A DNA stretch of 64,000 bases, from assembly GCF_000002075.1 (NCBI RefSeq), contig NW_004797437.1:545307-609306 (forward strand). Reading direction: 5' to 3'. The stretch is from Aplysia californica. Lineage: Eukaryota > Mollusca > Gastropoda > Aplysiida > Aplysiidae. Positions 1-10,725 of this stretch are shown piece by piece; position 1 is the stretch's first letter, and each line of letters begins with the position of its first letter. The translations under genes were made by a program, and so were the position numbers. The notes under the pieces were generated by a model. That model made no database searches, was not told the DNA's origin, and was given only the letters and a program-made list of their open reading frames with translations.

Positions 1-375
1 AATAATAATAAATAATAGCATTTGTATAGCGCATAACCCTATTCTACAGTAAGCTATATGCGCTTTACAATATATTATTACCCCAGCAGACCACAGAACA
101 CTCAGAAACATTTTTAGCTTCCCGGGAAGCATACAGTGCAAGCAGCTGATTAAAAGTGAGTGTATCGATTTAACACATCTGTCAACACTATCGAGTTATT
201 CAAGAGGAAAGACCTCCAAATTTTAACCTTTATCTTCGATAGGAGCTAAATGTATCGTGACCCTTGAAAAAATCCTCAAAACGACCCGAGTTCAAGAACG
301 TCTGGGGTGCGAACCAGGGATATCCGCTCCGAAGTCTAGTATGATACTACCTAAGCTATCGGAGCGATCACACAT
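1..375 (-). repeat. SINE-4 copy with tRNA-like head
   Basis: The 3' part starts with AAT repeats and a block shared with 36498-36660. On the minus strand the right end reads like a tRNA: an A-box-like TAGCTTAGGTAGTATCA and a B-box GGTTCGCACCC near 300-320. Confidence 0.6.
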
Positions 376-439
376 AGAGAAAGGATACCGGTTCAACTGT
401 TGTCTGTAGAGATGATAAACTTGTCTGCCCTCTGTGACT

Positions 440-858
440 ATACATATTGGGTGGTTGGCGGGTGCTTTGGTGTAGTTTGCTCCTTCTTTCCTATCGTCCT
501 TATCTCCCCTCCTTTTTGTTTGTTACTCCCTTGTAATATATCTAATTGGTCGCTTTTAAGGACAAGCGCGCTAACCCAGATTTCGGTGGTTTCCTGAAAT
601 CTTGACCTACACCAAATGTAGGCATTGCCCTACGTATAGGAGAAGTTTGGTTTCATTGGTGCGTACATGTATTTGGTTATAGAGAAAACTCTCCTTGTTT
701 TAAAAAAAAAACTAAACAAGGGTCCAAAAACTTAACCTTCGATTTTCTCAAAACAGCATTTTTCGGGATAGCCCCCTTGTGCTTAAAAGTGACCAATTTT
801 CGGCACTAATGTGACCATTTTATTTGTATTGTAAGTGCCGTAAAACCCTCACTAATAA
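440..858 (+). repeat. SINE-2 copy split by a MITE
   Basis: The head (GGGTGGTTGGCGGGTGCT) to 543 and the tail (799-858, ending GTAAGTGCCGTAAAACC) together match other SINE-2 copies. A 255-bp MITE sits between them. Confidence 0.7.
544..798. mobile_element. MITE-A copy 1, nested in SINE-2
   Basis: Terminal inverted repeats TGGTCGCTTTTAAGGACAAG and its counterpart TGGTCACTTTTAAGCACAAG match at 18 of 20 positions. AATT flanks both ends and is a possible 4-bp target duplication. The interior is closely similar to 5495-5745. It has no coding capacity, so movement would depend on another element's transposase. Confidence 0.75.
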
Positions 859-2575
859 TACCCAAAGAAATGGCTTTTCAGATGTGGAATTGGTTCACCA
901 ACACCTGTTGCTGCTGCTGCCGCCTTTGCTGTTTCCCCCCTCGAACTCGAAGGGCTCAACAACCTGACGCCAAATACTTCACGTGACCCTATACCTTGAC
1001 CCTTCGAGAAATTAGTTATTCGAGAACGTTTGAGGAGACCGGGCCTTCGTTTATAAGACAGAAACTGCGTCGAGAACAGAAGTTTTGTTCATTTGACTTG
1101 GACACTACCAGTCATCTATCACTGTCTCCTTCGCCGCTTTCATTTTCAACAGCGAGAGCTAAGCTCCACTAAATGCCCGCAGATTTGGCTGTGTTTCTCT
1201 CTGCTGGATATAGATAGTTCTACGACCTTCACTAGTAGCTAAGGCTCTCGACTTTTAGACAGGTGACTTCTGTGCTATCAGGGATGCTGGATGAAGGCGG
1301 CCTCCTTTGTCTCTTTCGTTCTTCAACCTTGCCTCAGACAAAGACTTCAAAGCGAAAGGGACGTTCAACTATTTGACAAAGATTTCGCAAGGAACCGAAC
1401 TTTTACACTGTCAGACAAAACGCCTGAAATACCCCACAAGGGAAACATTCAACTGGATGACGAAGACCTAGGAAGCGGCCGGCTTCAGGCCGTTTGGCAA
1501 AGGCATTATCAAGAGTTGGACATATTGTTATCGTGTGTTTGAGTTGCAGCACTCAGAGGAAATGAGTTTCTTCGCCGCTCTGTGTTTTCATTAGTGTTAC
1601 TCTGCCGCTGAGCGCAGGAACCATAATATAATTAGATAATACTTATTCTATACAAACACAACTTAGTCCCAATCTTCATTTATTGTTTACGATGTGTTCA
1701 ACAATAATATCTTCCTACTTCCCCGCTGTTTGTTCGAAGTAAAAGTATTTAAAAGGGCAAAATCGTTTAGGTTTAACGCCCCTTGCAACGCAGTATGAGA
1801 TATAGCATTATAAGAGTCAGGACCCCCGAAAATTACTAAAATGTCCAACAGGGCCCAGCCAAATGGAAGTATTTGTGTAAAGAGAAAAGTTTAAGGGGTG
1901 GATGGGGGCTACACCCCGAGAGTCCCGAATCGGCTCAAACTTATGGATTTTGATTTTAGGTATTTTTAGCTTCCTTAGTTTCTCTTCTCTATTTCATCGC
2001 ATAAGAACCCCCCTAAAGCCTTATTTCTTCCCCTACAGGCATCTTTGTCACCACCATTTCCTCATAAAGTCAATCTTTTACTTTTCTTTATCCCCAGTTT
2101 TTTTTTAACTCCATCATTTTCCAACCAGTCTTCTTTAAACTTTCAAAGAATGAAGAGAAGATGTAGATCTAAAACTGAAAATTTGTCTGCTGAATTTTAT
2201 ATAGATCTATATAAAATAGATTTTTGTTGCTGATGTCTGGAGTTTTGGATTTCCACGGATTTTTTGCAAACTTGAATACTACATCTGGAAAAAATTCATT
2301 ACAAATTTTCTCATTCTTATAGGAATAATTCAACAGACGAATTTGTAGATATAATGTTTGCTAACATGCACGCAAAAAGAAAATTCCCTTTTCATTTTTA
2401 AAGATTAGTGCGGTATTCATTACGTCAGACATATCAACAAGATCCAATATGGACGCCGTATCCACGGAAGCAAAACTTTTTTCTCAAATTTGATTTTGAT
2501 TGAGGATTAATTGACTCCTCACTATGCTTGTCAGGTGTGTAATTTGGTAACATTTGATCCACTTATAAAAGCGAG
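859..2575. other. Unassigned intergenic stretch
   Basis: No convincing exon, repeat or RNA seen. An 83-codon frame at 1291-1542 has no recognisable domain and no splice or family support. Confidence 0.4.
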
Positions 2576-2579
2576 ATAG

Positions 2580-2735
2580 CCTTCAGGTGTACCCCCCCCC
2601 CCTCCTCTCTAAAAGTGCCTTGCCAGAGAACACTTATCGTCGGACCAAGCTGGGCCTCGAACCTCGATCAATCCCAGAACTTCACGATTACAAGTCCAGT
2701 AGCCTAACCACTAGATTCTTCTTCTTCAGGTGTCA
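2580..2735 (-). repeat. tRNA-like SINE head
   Basis: The minus strand reads TCTAGTGGTTAGGCTACTGG (A-box-like) and then GAGGTTCGAGGCCC (B-box) at normal tRNA spacing, followed by unrelated sequence. It is too degraded for a tRNA gene. Confidence 0.5.
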
Positions 2736-2935
2736 GGTCATCAGGTCTGGAGCAGACACTGACGATCATGGTACCCAATTCCTTCTTGTTGTCCATCTTC
2801 CTGGTCAGCTCGGTTTTTTTCTTTTGTCATATTCGTTGCAAAGTTGTTCACGCCATCTGTGTATATGTTGCTGTCTGTCTTCCTCTGCTCTTATTTCCAC
2901 ACATCAGCTGTTTCTCTAGTCCATTAATTTATTGA
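2735..2935 (-). mobile_element. LINE C-terminal fragment
   Basis: The minus strand encodes RKMDNKKELGTMIVSVCSRP, similar to the C-terminal end of the LINE fragment at 10022-10320 (EQRNELRTMIADVCRRSGTG). Only the tail of the reverse transcriptase polyprotein remains. Confidence 0.5.
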
Positions 2936-2993
2936 TCTATTTATGTGGACAACGAAACCACTAGACTACCGGTGGTATTTGCTGGAAGTGTTT

Positions 2994-3085
2994 GTTTGAG
3001 TAAAGAGAAGGGCACAGACTTAAAATGCATTATTTAGTGCTGGGTAAAAGTCAAACAAAACAACAACAAAACAGAATAAACAGAA
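2994..3085 (-). repeat. SINE-5 fragment
   Basis: The block beginning TTTGAGTAAAGAGAAGGGCA and the following GTGCTGGG...AAAAGT segment recur at 48940, 50245, 56150 and 58095. Confidence 0.5.
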
Positions 3086-3091
3086 GGAAAG

Positions 3092-4345
3092 TACGGGGTG
3101 ATCCAAAAAAAACTTTACAACTTTTTTTCTAAATATCTCGAGCAAATGTTGTTCTAGAAAGATGAAATTTGGAACAGATAAACTTCATTCATAGGGAATT
3201 TGTTTGACATAAAATTCATAAAGAAGAAACCTAATTTCAGAAAGAAAAAAAAACTCCCATAAACGCATAATGCGCCAATTTTTTTTTAAAGACACTCGCA
3301 CAAGGAAAGTCATGAGACGATTGATTTGATTTGTGTCTTCTTTTTCTCTATAACATGTTATTGTTCCAAAATTGTGACATTAAATAATATTTAACTTCTC
3401 TTAGGGAGTTAGTTAAAGAACTAACATTTTTGTTCTGGAATTTCTTTTTAAAAATGCTCCACATGTCCTCCTTTGGACTCCAAACATCTTTTAACGGATG
3501 TTTGAAATGCTCGATGACGGCCAAACACAGTTCCCGCGGAAAGTTTCTCACTTCATTACGGATTGCTTGTTTCATAATTTCAATGTTTTCAGACTGGTTT
3601 TGAAACATCCTGTCCTTCAGATAGCCCCACAAGAAAAAGTTTAAAGGATTCAGGTCAGGATAATGCGGAGCCCACTTGTGTTCACTTCTGCGACTGATCA
3701 CATGATCCCCAAAGTGGTCAGCTAGCCATGTCATTGATCTGAGAGAAACGTGTGGATTGGCCCTATCTTGCATAAACCACTGGTCTTGGCGATCCAAGTG
3801 CCGGTGTCTCCCCAGATCCGTCCAGAATTTCTTCAGCACCTCGATACTTCGGTCTGTGTTCACAATTGCAACATGTCCGTCTGCGTCTTTAAAAAAAAAA
3901 GACCCATCAAACCATGAGTGCTTTAAGCCAACCACACTGTACACCTTTCAGCATGGAGTGGCTTCTAGAGACAGTAGGGGGTGGGTGGTATGCCCTTAAT
4001 AGACAGCATTTTTTTGGAGTTTACATCTGAAAGCTGGAAATGCGCTTCGCCACTGAACCAGATGTCATCTAAGAAACTCCCGCGTTCTCCAAGGCGGTCG
4101 GGGAACCAGCGACACATTGCCATCCTCTGTCCCCGGTCAGTCTCGCTAAGCGTTTGCCTAACATGAATATGGTATGGGCGTAAGTTAAGATCTACTTTAA
4201 GAATACGGACTGTCGATGTGTATGGAAGTCCTAGCTGCAGGCATCGTCAGCGGACAGACGTCTCATTAGATTCAGCGACTGAGTTCAGCACCCAGGCGAT
4301 GTTTAGAGGGGTTCGACTGGTGCGCGTTCGGTCTGAAGCGGTCGC
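3092..4345 (-). mobile_element. Mariner/Tc-type DNA transposon, degraded transposase
   Basis: The minus strand encodes a DDE transposase. 3945-4190 carries RMAMCRWFPDRL and the first catalytic region, FSGEAHFQL (Glu where Asp is expected). 3348-3944 carries WFMQDRANPH and PHYPDLNPLNFFLWGYLKDR, with 36 residues between the second and third aspartates. The two parts are in different frames, so the gene is broken. GGGTGATCCAAAAAAAACTT near 3096 resembles a terminal repeat of this group; the other end is not identified. Known elements of this type move by cut-and-paste into TA. Confidence 0.8.
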
Positions 4346-4374
4346 TTTTTCTTAAGCTTTTTTGTTTTGATTTT

Positions 4375-4735
4375 CTATACACCCAAACTGACTGTTTCTT
4401 TCTCTGTAGGTGGTTGATATTTTCTTTTCGTGTGTTTTTTTTTTGTAGTCATATGTTTGAAAACTGCTCTGCCTGTCTTTCCCAAGGCCCATCTGTTCAT
4501 CCAATCTTGTTTGCTGTTGCTTTTAATTATTTGTTTTGCAGTGTTGTATGAAGTTGGAATGTTGGGTTGTTCCTGTCTAGATCCCCTTTTGGCGAGTGTG
4601 TCTGCTCTGTCATTTCCAGGTATGTTTGAGTGTCCGGAAATCCACTGTATCACCAGGTTGACGCCACAGGATGTTATCAGGTGATGGGAGCCAAACAGTA
4701 TATGAGTCAAATCGGATTTTTTGTGGGTTTATTAT
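4375..4735 (-). mobile_element. LINE fragment: C-terminal half of RNase H domain
   Basis: The minus strand encodes VNLVIQWISGHSNIPGNDRA then DTLAKRGS, the last RNase H block (W.pGH...GNe.AD.lAk) of non-LTR retrotransposons, and a basic tail. It is 5'-truncated, as is usual for LINE copies, and probably of the I/Nimb-like RNase H-bearing group. Confidence 0.8.
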
Positions 4736-4739
4736 GTGC

Positions 4740-5380
4740 TGTTTTAATTTTTTGATTTGTGAAACCTTTATTTTTCATGTTTTTACACTCTATGACTATG
4801 TGGCTACAAATAATATTCTGGATGCTTAAAACAGAACATATTTAAATTCTGGTGCTTTGGATTAAGTTACCTCTATTAACAATGTATTGCTATTACGTTG
4901 TCACGGGGAGTTGAAAGCTAGAACATTAATTATGGCAACTTTTATGGCAACTTTTGCAATTTTTGTGGCAACTTTTGATAATTTTTGGACAAAAAAATGG
5001 CAACAAACGCAGACGCTAGAATTGTTTACTAACGACGCTGACAACTCCGTACATCTGGGGAAAGAACATTACGACATCGGCTGAAGGTTCTATTTCTACG
5101 TGACATGGACTTGTTCAGCTGATACCTCCACAAACTTCCTTGTGAAAAACCTAAACCTTCGACCCAACCACCCGCAAAGCGAATTCACAGTACATTTTCC
5201 CCTTTTAGGATCATTTAATTTAACAAGGCATGTTGTGTTTTGACGGCTTTGGGGTCAACCTGCCCTACTAAATGTACTACTACTAGGTAGGAGGCCCCGT
5301 CGTGTGATCAACTTCTACAAAAAGACGGCAGATGGTTCACTCTGCGCATGCGGAGGAAAGATTTTGTTTAAATTAAGCCG
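4740..5380. other. Unassigned intergenic stretch
   Basis: AT-rich. A locally repeated phrase (GGCAACTTTTG) occurs at about 4934-4985. No gene or known family seen. Confidence 0.4.
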
Positions 5381-5825
5381 CTTTTACGCCCCCATCGACT
5401 CAATTTAGATCAATTAGGAGGCGGGCTTCTGACCCTGTTGAAAGAGATATAACATTTCTCCAGCAAAAAAGGTCGACACACGGAACTCGATAAAAATTGG
5501 TTCCTTTTAAGGACAAGCGGGCCCACCCAGATTTCGGGGGTTTCCAAATCTTGACCTACACCAAAAGTGGGCACTGCACTACCTATAGGATAAGTTTGGT
5601 TTCATTTGTGTGTATATCTGTTTGGTTATATAGAGAAAACTCTCCTTGTCTTTTACAGAAACTGAACAAGGATTCAAAAACTTTACCTTCGATTTTCTCA
5701 AAATAGCATTTTTAGGGACATTCCCCTTGTGTTTAAAAGTGACCAGATGTTCCAATATGAGATTCGAACTAGGATCTCCTGGTTGCGACAGCGAAGCGCC
5801 TAACCGGCACATCACTGGGTCCGGT
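5381..5825 (-). repeat. SINE-3 copy split by MITE-A
   Basis: The left part (CAATTTAGATCAATTAGGAG...) matches 27711-27905 and 45960-46125. The right part, on the minus strand, is tRNA-like: GCCGGTTAGGCGCTTCGC and AGTTCGAATCTC. The MITE at 5495-5745 interrupts it. Confidence 0.7.
5495..5745. mobile_element. MITE-A copy 2, nested in SINE-3
   Basis: Same interior and termini as 544-798 (left TTGGTTCCTTTTAAGGACAA, right TTTAAAAGTGACCA). No clear target duplication. Both copies lie in the same orientation. Confidence 0.75.
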
Positions 5826-5829
5826 CTTG

Positions 5830-6438
5830 CGGAGGACCTGGGAACAGCGACTGTGTTCAACGAATACAATGTCATGTGCCTCGTTGTGATAGTGGTTGTG
5901 ACATAGATAGTACATAACAAGATGGGCCACTCAGCCAAAAAAGTGTCCGCCGGAAATTCGCGCTTTGCTTCAGATGGCGCTGCAGTGTGTTTTGAAGCTC
6001 TCTTTCGTTTTTCCAGAAAAAGAATAGGAATAGCATCTCTTTGCGTGCGCAGATCGACTGCTGTTCATCAGCAGTTCGGGTTCGTTCAGTGTGGAGGTTT
6101 TTTTTGTTTTTTTTATTTTAATGACCTCTCGCCTTTCATTCTAAAGTCAGATTAAACGAAGAAAACAATCACCCTTTCTTCCGGAAGAGGTTTTTTTGTC
6201 AGTGTAACCATTTTAATAAAGCGTTCTTCCGAAATGTATTCAAAAACTTGCTAGTTTCACTTTAATTTTTTTAACTCAAGTGGGGTAACTCTGTTCGCAA
6301 AGGGTTCGCTTTTGCGAAGAGGGCGTCACCGAATTTTGAGGACACTTTTTTAATTGGCTCAAAGAGAGAAGTGGCCCCTCTTGTTATGTAGACTCTTTGG
6401 TTGTGATCATAATATCGATACTCAATTTTTGCCTTGTT
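5830..6438. other. Unassigned intergenic stretch
   Basis: Two short open frames (5646-5906, 5922-6155) show no domain. No known repeat recognised. Confidence 0.35.
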
Positions 6439-6439
6439 T

Positions 6440-7045
6440 TAGCAGGTTACACAGTACAGAGTAAGCAGGGGCGGCTCGTGGGGCTAAAATGTGGGTGTGC
6501 ACAATTAAGCTGTAGCAGATTGAAGGGCCACCCATGCCAGACAGGTCGACGGGTAGAGGTCAGGCGAAGCGTGATCTACCGGCCCTCCAGGTTTCGGAGG
6601 TTCAGCTCAGGGCTAACAACCCAGACTGGTAAAAAGCATATGTTACCGGAACAGCAACAAACAGAAACCATATTTCTGTGTGTGATGAACATTCAGAGTC
6701 CCTTGGGACTCGTATGAATGCGGGCAGTAAAAGCCGCAAGGAGGAAGCTCTTTGCAGGAAGATGGAGGACCTGAACACCGCAAAGACAAAAGTTATCATA
6801 GGACTATGGAATGTAAGGACAATGTATGAAACTGGTAAGTTGGCACAAGTAACGAGCCCTCCACTGGACACCCAAAGGACGTCGCAAAAGGGGCAGACCC
6901 AAAGTGACATGGAGACGCACAGTAGAGTCCGAAATGAGGTCCTGGAATCATTCGTGGGGAACGCTGATCAAGATGGCCTAAAACAAACAGAGCTGGAGAT
7001 CCTTTGCTGCTGCTCTAAACGCCAGGTGGCGTAATGGGTAGTAAC
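6440..7045 (+). mobile_element. Internally deleted LINE: 5' UTR and endonuclease start joined to C-terminal tail
   Basis: KVIIGLWNVRTMYETGKLAQ (about 6790-6850) is the opening motif of the AP-type endonuclease of RTE-like elements, often annotated as craniofacial development protein 2-like. Directly after it, in another frame, comes TPKGRRKRGRPKVTWRR and SWRSFAAALNARWRNG, the C-terminal end of the same kind of polyprotein, with one in-frame stop. Nearly all of the endonuclease and the whole reverse transcriptase are missing. Confidence 0.75.
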
Positions 7046-7202
7046 TAACTAGGTTGAAGATAGTCAAGGGCATAGTAAATGGGATTGAAGGATGTTTGGT
7101 TCACAAACCCAAAGTAGGTTAGAAAATTAATTTGATAAGAATTCTGAATAAGAATAGACTCTCAATATGCTTGTGACTGCGTCGGTAGCAATTCGAAACA
7201 AA

Positions 7203-7430
7203 TTCTCCGTTTTTTTTGTGTGTTAGTGTTAGCTCCTTAGTATCAGTTTTAGTAAGAGTTTTACGGCACTTGCAACACAATAAGATCATATAGGCATCGA
7301 AGATTAGAAGTGTTACAAGAGAGTAACAAACACAAAAAAGAAGGAGGGGAGATAAAGTAGAAGATAGATTTTTTAATAGGAAAGATTTAAAGAAGGAGCA
7401 AACCACACCAGAGCACCCGCCAACCACCCA
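7203..7430 (-). repeat. SINE-2 copy
   Basis: Nearly complete. The tail (AGAGTTTTACGGCACTTGCA) is at left and the head (GGGTGGTTGGCGGGTGCTCT on minus) at right. Confidence 0.7.
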
Positions 7431-7574
7431 CTTAGCTCCTCCTTATGATATTTATAGTATAGCCTATAGGCAGTGAACAGGTTCTGTCTTTCTTCATACT
7501 CTGGAGCCTGGATACACTGACGAGGGATTCTGGTGTTTTCTGTTGCTGTCCTCATCTTTAGCTTTGTATTCCTT

Positions 7575-7760
7575 TGTCCCTGTGGTTTAAGGTTTCACGC
7601 ACCCCGCATAATTTAGAAAAAAAAATTATCATTTTTTGCATAATTTCTGATATTTTCCTTTATCACTCTTTGTTTTGAAAAAACAGAATCACATAATTTT
7701 ACATTTTGGGCTCAGTTTGCATAGTTTCAAATTTTTTCTTGCATAAAACGACGGGGACTG
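7575..7760 (+). mobile_element. MITE-B copy 1
   Basis: Ends TGTCCCTGTGGTTT and GCATAAAACGACGGGGAC are inverted repeats of each other. The AT-rich interior matches 42118-42293 in inverse orientation. No coding capacity. Confidence 0.7.
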
Positions 7761-8170
7761 GCCTAAATCTAAGGCGGGGGCATGCTGTATACTGTGTACA
7801 TGTGTAGAGATTGCTTCTTTTTTTAGTGCATATGTATTAGTATTAGTAGTAGAAAATTCTTCTTATAATGCGTGGAAGTAGCCCAGATAAAGTTTATCAT
7901 AAACACTGAAAAAAAACCTCAACTAAATTAAATAGTGATTCGACAGAGCTCTAGTTATCAAATTGAACAACAGCCTACCTTGTCTAGTTGCTCACGATTA
8001 GTAATCATTACACCAGACAAGACGCCAAAGTCGCCCTTCCCCCAATGCAACCCGTGCATCTGTATTTGGTGAGTTTTGTTTTTTGTTCGTTTGTTGTTGT
8101 TTTTTTGGGGGGGGTTTGTTGAAGTTTGGGGGGGGGGGGAGGCCGCCACTAAATACACTTTTTTCTCTGC
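7761..8170. other. Unassigned intergenic stretch with G-runs
   Basis: Holds T/G-rich low complexity around 8090-8140. No gene seen. Confidence 0.4.
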
Positions 8171-8176
8171 ATTTGC

Positions 8177-8795
8177 AGTTTGAGTAATAGTGTTTACGGC
8201 ACTTGCAGCGCAATAAGGTCATAAAACTAGCCGAAGATTGGAGGCGTTACAAGAGAGTAATAAACAGACAAAAGAGAGTTCAGGAAAATAGGTTGTTTGT
8301 TGTTGTTTTTTTTGCGCTTGCAAGGTCGCAAGGTCACATGAGCGCGCGGAACACATAAAACATTTTCTGTTGGTAGGAAATTTGAATTTTGCCCGGATGG
8401 GGGCCGAAGCCTACTCTTATCAATTTTGGATCACCAAGGTATCTTTAACGTGCGCAACTTGCACCGAGATTTTTCGCCCTTATCCGAGAAGGATAGGTGT
8501 TGGACAGCATTGACAAAGAACCCAGAGGAGGGGACTCACGAAGTGAGGGGGGTGGGCGCATACAGTGGAGACGAAAGCAGACGACAGAAAGTTAAAATTA
8601 AAAAGCAGGAAAGGGGGGAGAAAGGAGAAAATTTTAGAGAAGAAAATTTTCTGTCGCTATCCGGATTCGAACCCAGAACCTATTGAATGAGAGGCGAACA
8701 CCTTGACTTCTCGACCACGAGAGCCCCATCAACAGGTGTTTGATAGGAAAGAAGTAGCACACTACACCAGAGCACCCGCCGATCACCCACCTTTT
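8177..8795 (-). repeat. SINE-2 copy interrupted by SINE-1
   Basis: 8177-8285 carries the SINE-2 tail and body; 8732-8795 carries the SINE-2 head (CACCAGAGCACCCGCCGAT on plus). The bases between are a SINE-1. Confidence 0.65.
8305..8727 (-). repeat. SINE-1 copy with tRNA-like head
   Basis: On minus, the right end reads CTCTCGTGGTCGAGAAGTCA and GGGTTCGAATCCGG, A and B boxes of a tRNA Ser/Leu-like promoter. A conserved body follows (TTTCCTACCAACAGAAAATG) and a tail with ATGTGACCTTGCGACC. Confidence 0.7.
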
Positions 8796-8879
8796 TTTCT
8801 CTGCCTTTGCAGGACTGCATTCTGTCGGTTTATCTTTTTCGCTTGCAGCGCTGCTTGAAACTGTCGATTTTGAGTCAAT

Positions 8880-8998
8880 GAATTTTGGGTTGTTTACTGA
8901 TTAATGAAGTTCAAGAACTACTAGTCTGGGATTCGACCAGGATCATCTCCTCAGAAGTCCAGCAAGATACCATCTCGGCTAACAGAACGACCATCCTG
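8880..8998 (-). repeat. SINE-4 tRNA-like head
   Basis: It matches the head of 1-375 (AGTTCAAGAAC..., GAAGTC.AG.A.GATAC). On minus: TTAGCCGAGATGGTATCTTG and GGTCGAATCCC. Confidence 0.5.
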
Positions 8999-9174
8999 TC
9001 CTTGTTTCATCAAAAGTTCATCATTGTGAGCTTACAAATAGATTTTTGAACGGTTAAAGATGATGTTACCGGTAAAAAAATAACAATTTTGAAACCTTTT
9101 TTTTTTGGAAATACACAAGCAGCCCAGGTGCATCTAGACTCTACCTCCAGCGACCCATGGGTAACTTGATTTGG

Positions 9175-9715
9175 TTTGTTTTATTGGTGTTTTACAGCAC
9201 TTGCAACTGCATAAGGTCATAATAATATTATGAGCATGCAGGACACTAAATATTTTCAGTTGGTAGGAAATTTTGAATTTTGCCCAGGTGGCGGCTGAAG
9301 CCTACTCTTATTGATTTTGGACCACCAAAGGATCTTTCATCAGCGCAACTTGCGCATGAGACTTTCGAGATTTTTTTCGCCCTTATTCAAGAAGGCTAGG
9401 TATTAGATTTTACCTGCCATAAGATCAGGGGTGTGGCTGAAAGACAGCAGAAAGAAAGAGCCAAGAAGTAGCAGTAGAAAGGCTCCAGAAAGGGTCAAGA
9501 GCCCAGAGGAGTGGGAAAAGAGGTGAGGAGGTGGGAGCAGAAAGTGGAGACGAAAGCAGACAGATCTTTGTAAGAGAGCGGGAAAGGAAGTGAAAGGAAA
9601 ACATTTAAGAAGAAAAAATCCCCCCCCCCCCCCCCCCCCCCGGCTGTCAGGTTTCGAATCCTGGACCTATTGAATGAGAGGCGAACACCGTAACCTCTCG
9701 ACCATGAGAGCACCC
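9175..9715 (-). repeat. SINE-1 full-length copy
   Basis: Tail GTTTTACAGCACTTGCAACT at left; body; a C-run at 9619-9642; tRNA-like head 9645-9713 with minus-strand GGATTCGAAACC as a decayed B box. Confidence 0.7.
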
Positions 9716-10021
9716 AATTTGAGTTTGACACGCCTGATCGAGACTATTCTACAAAAGGATGAAGGAACAGTGACACAGAAGTAATAAAAGCCCAGCCAGA
9801 CCTATAGACTCCGTGTCATTGACCCTGGGTCATATATATGTAAGCCTAAGGCTGGCACGTTGGTGTAGAGTATACTGTGAAAGAGCTTATGTCAAACCTT
9901 TCTATAGTATAACACAAGTAAGAAAACATTTCACACTTTATTGCGGAGCCTAGCATATTTGTACAGTCGGGCACAGGTAACATGAACACGATGGAAAATT
10001 TGAAATCATGGGTCATCATCA

Positions 10022-10320
10022 TCATCCAGTGCCAGATCTGCGACAGACATCGGCGATCATGGTTCTCAATTCATTCCTTTGCTCGGATGCTCTCAAAAAA
10101 GCTATGTTTTCCTGATCTTTCCCTGTTACCAATTTGTTTAGGTTACCCAAGTATGTTGTTCTGGGCCTTCCCCTGCCTCGCTTGCCCTCAATTTTGCCAG
10201 TGAGAGCCAGGTGTTCAAGACCCGTATGTCTATTTATGTGTCCCAAAAACTGCATTTGTCGTTTCCTAATTGTTTTTAACACTGAGCGACCCATGTGGGC
10301 TTCATCAAGCAATCATGGGT
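10022..10320 (-). mobile_element. LINE C-terminal fragment (RTE-like)
   Basis: A 96-codon frame encodes RQMQFLGHINRHTGLEHLAL, then GKIEGKRGRGRPRTTYL and ELRTMIADVCRRSGTG, the well-known C-terminal block of RTE-like endonuclease/reverse-transcriptase proteins. It is 5'-truncated and lies just past the end of the zinc-finger gene. Confidence 0.8.
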
Positions 10321-10725
10321 AGAGCTTGAAATATTTGCCCTTCCTCAACTGATAGATATATCTCTTTTTAAGTTTTCCATTATTGGTTAACCCGAATTAT
10401 GGATATATGTCAAACACATTTGTCAATGTCTGATGTCTTTTGAGTTATCCTTGTCTGACTGTACTACACTCTTTCTGAACTTCCTTTTATAACCCATTTA
10501 AACGTAACACTGCCAAAAATGAAAAACACAACACTGACTGCTTTGCGATTCAATAAATATCATTGTTATTGTAAAAAAATGCCATTAACTTATGAAAGCA
10601 TGAACGAAAATACTGAGCAAATACCATTGCTTCCGACCTTGACCCTTATAAAAAAAGAACGATTAATTCATTCATTCAGCCATATCCATCAACTCACACA
10701 CTATAAAACACCAAAAGAACATGTG

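Noticed and set aside
1291-1542. 83-codon open frame
   Set aside because: No domain, no splice signals, no repeat of the protein elsewhere; likely chance.
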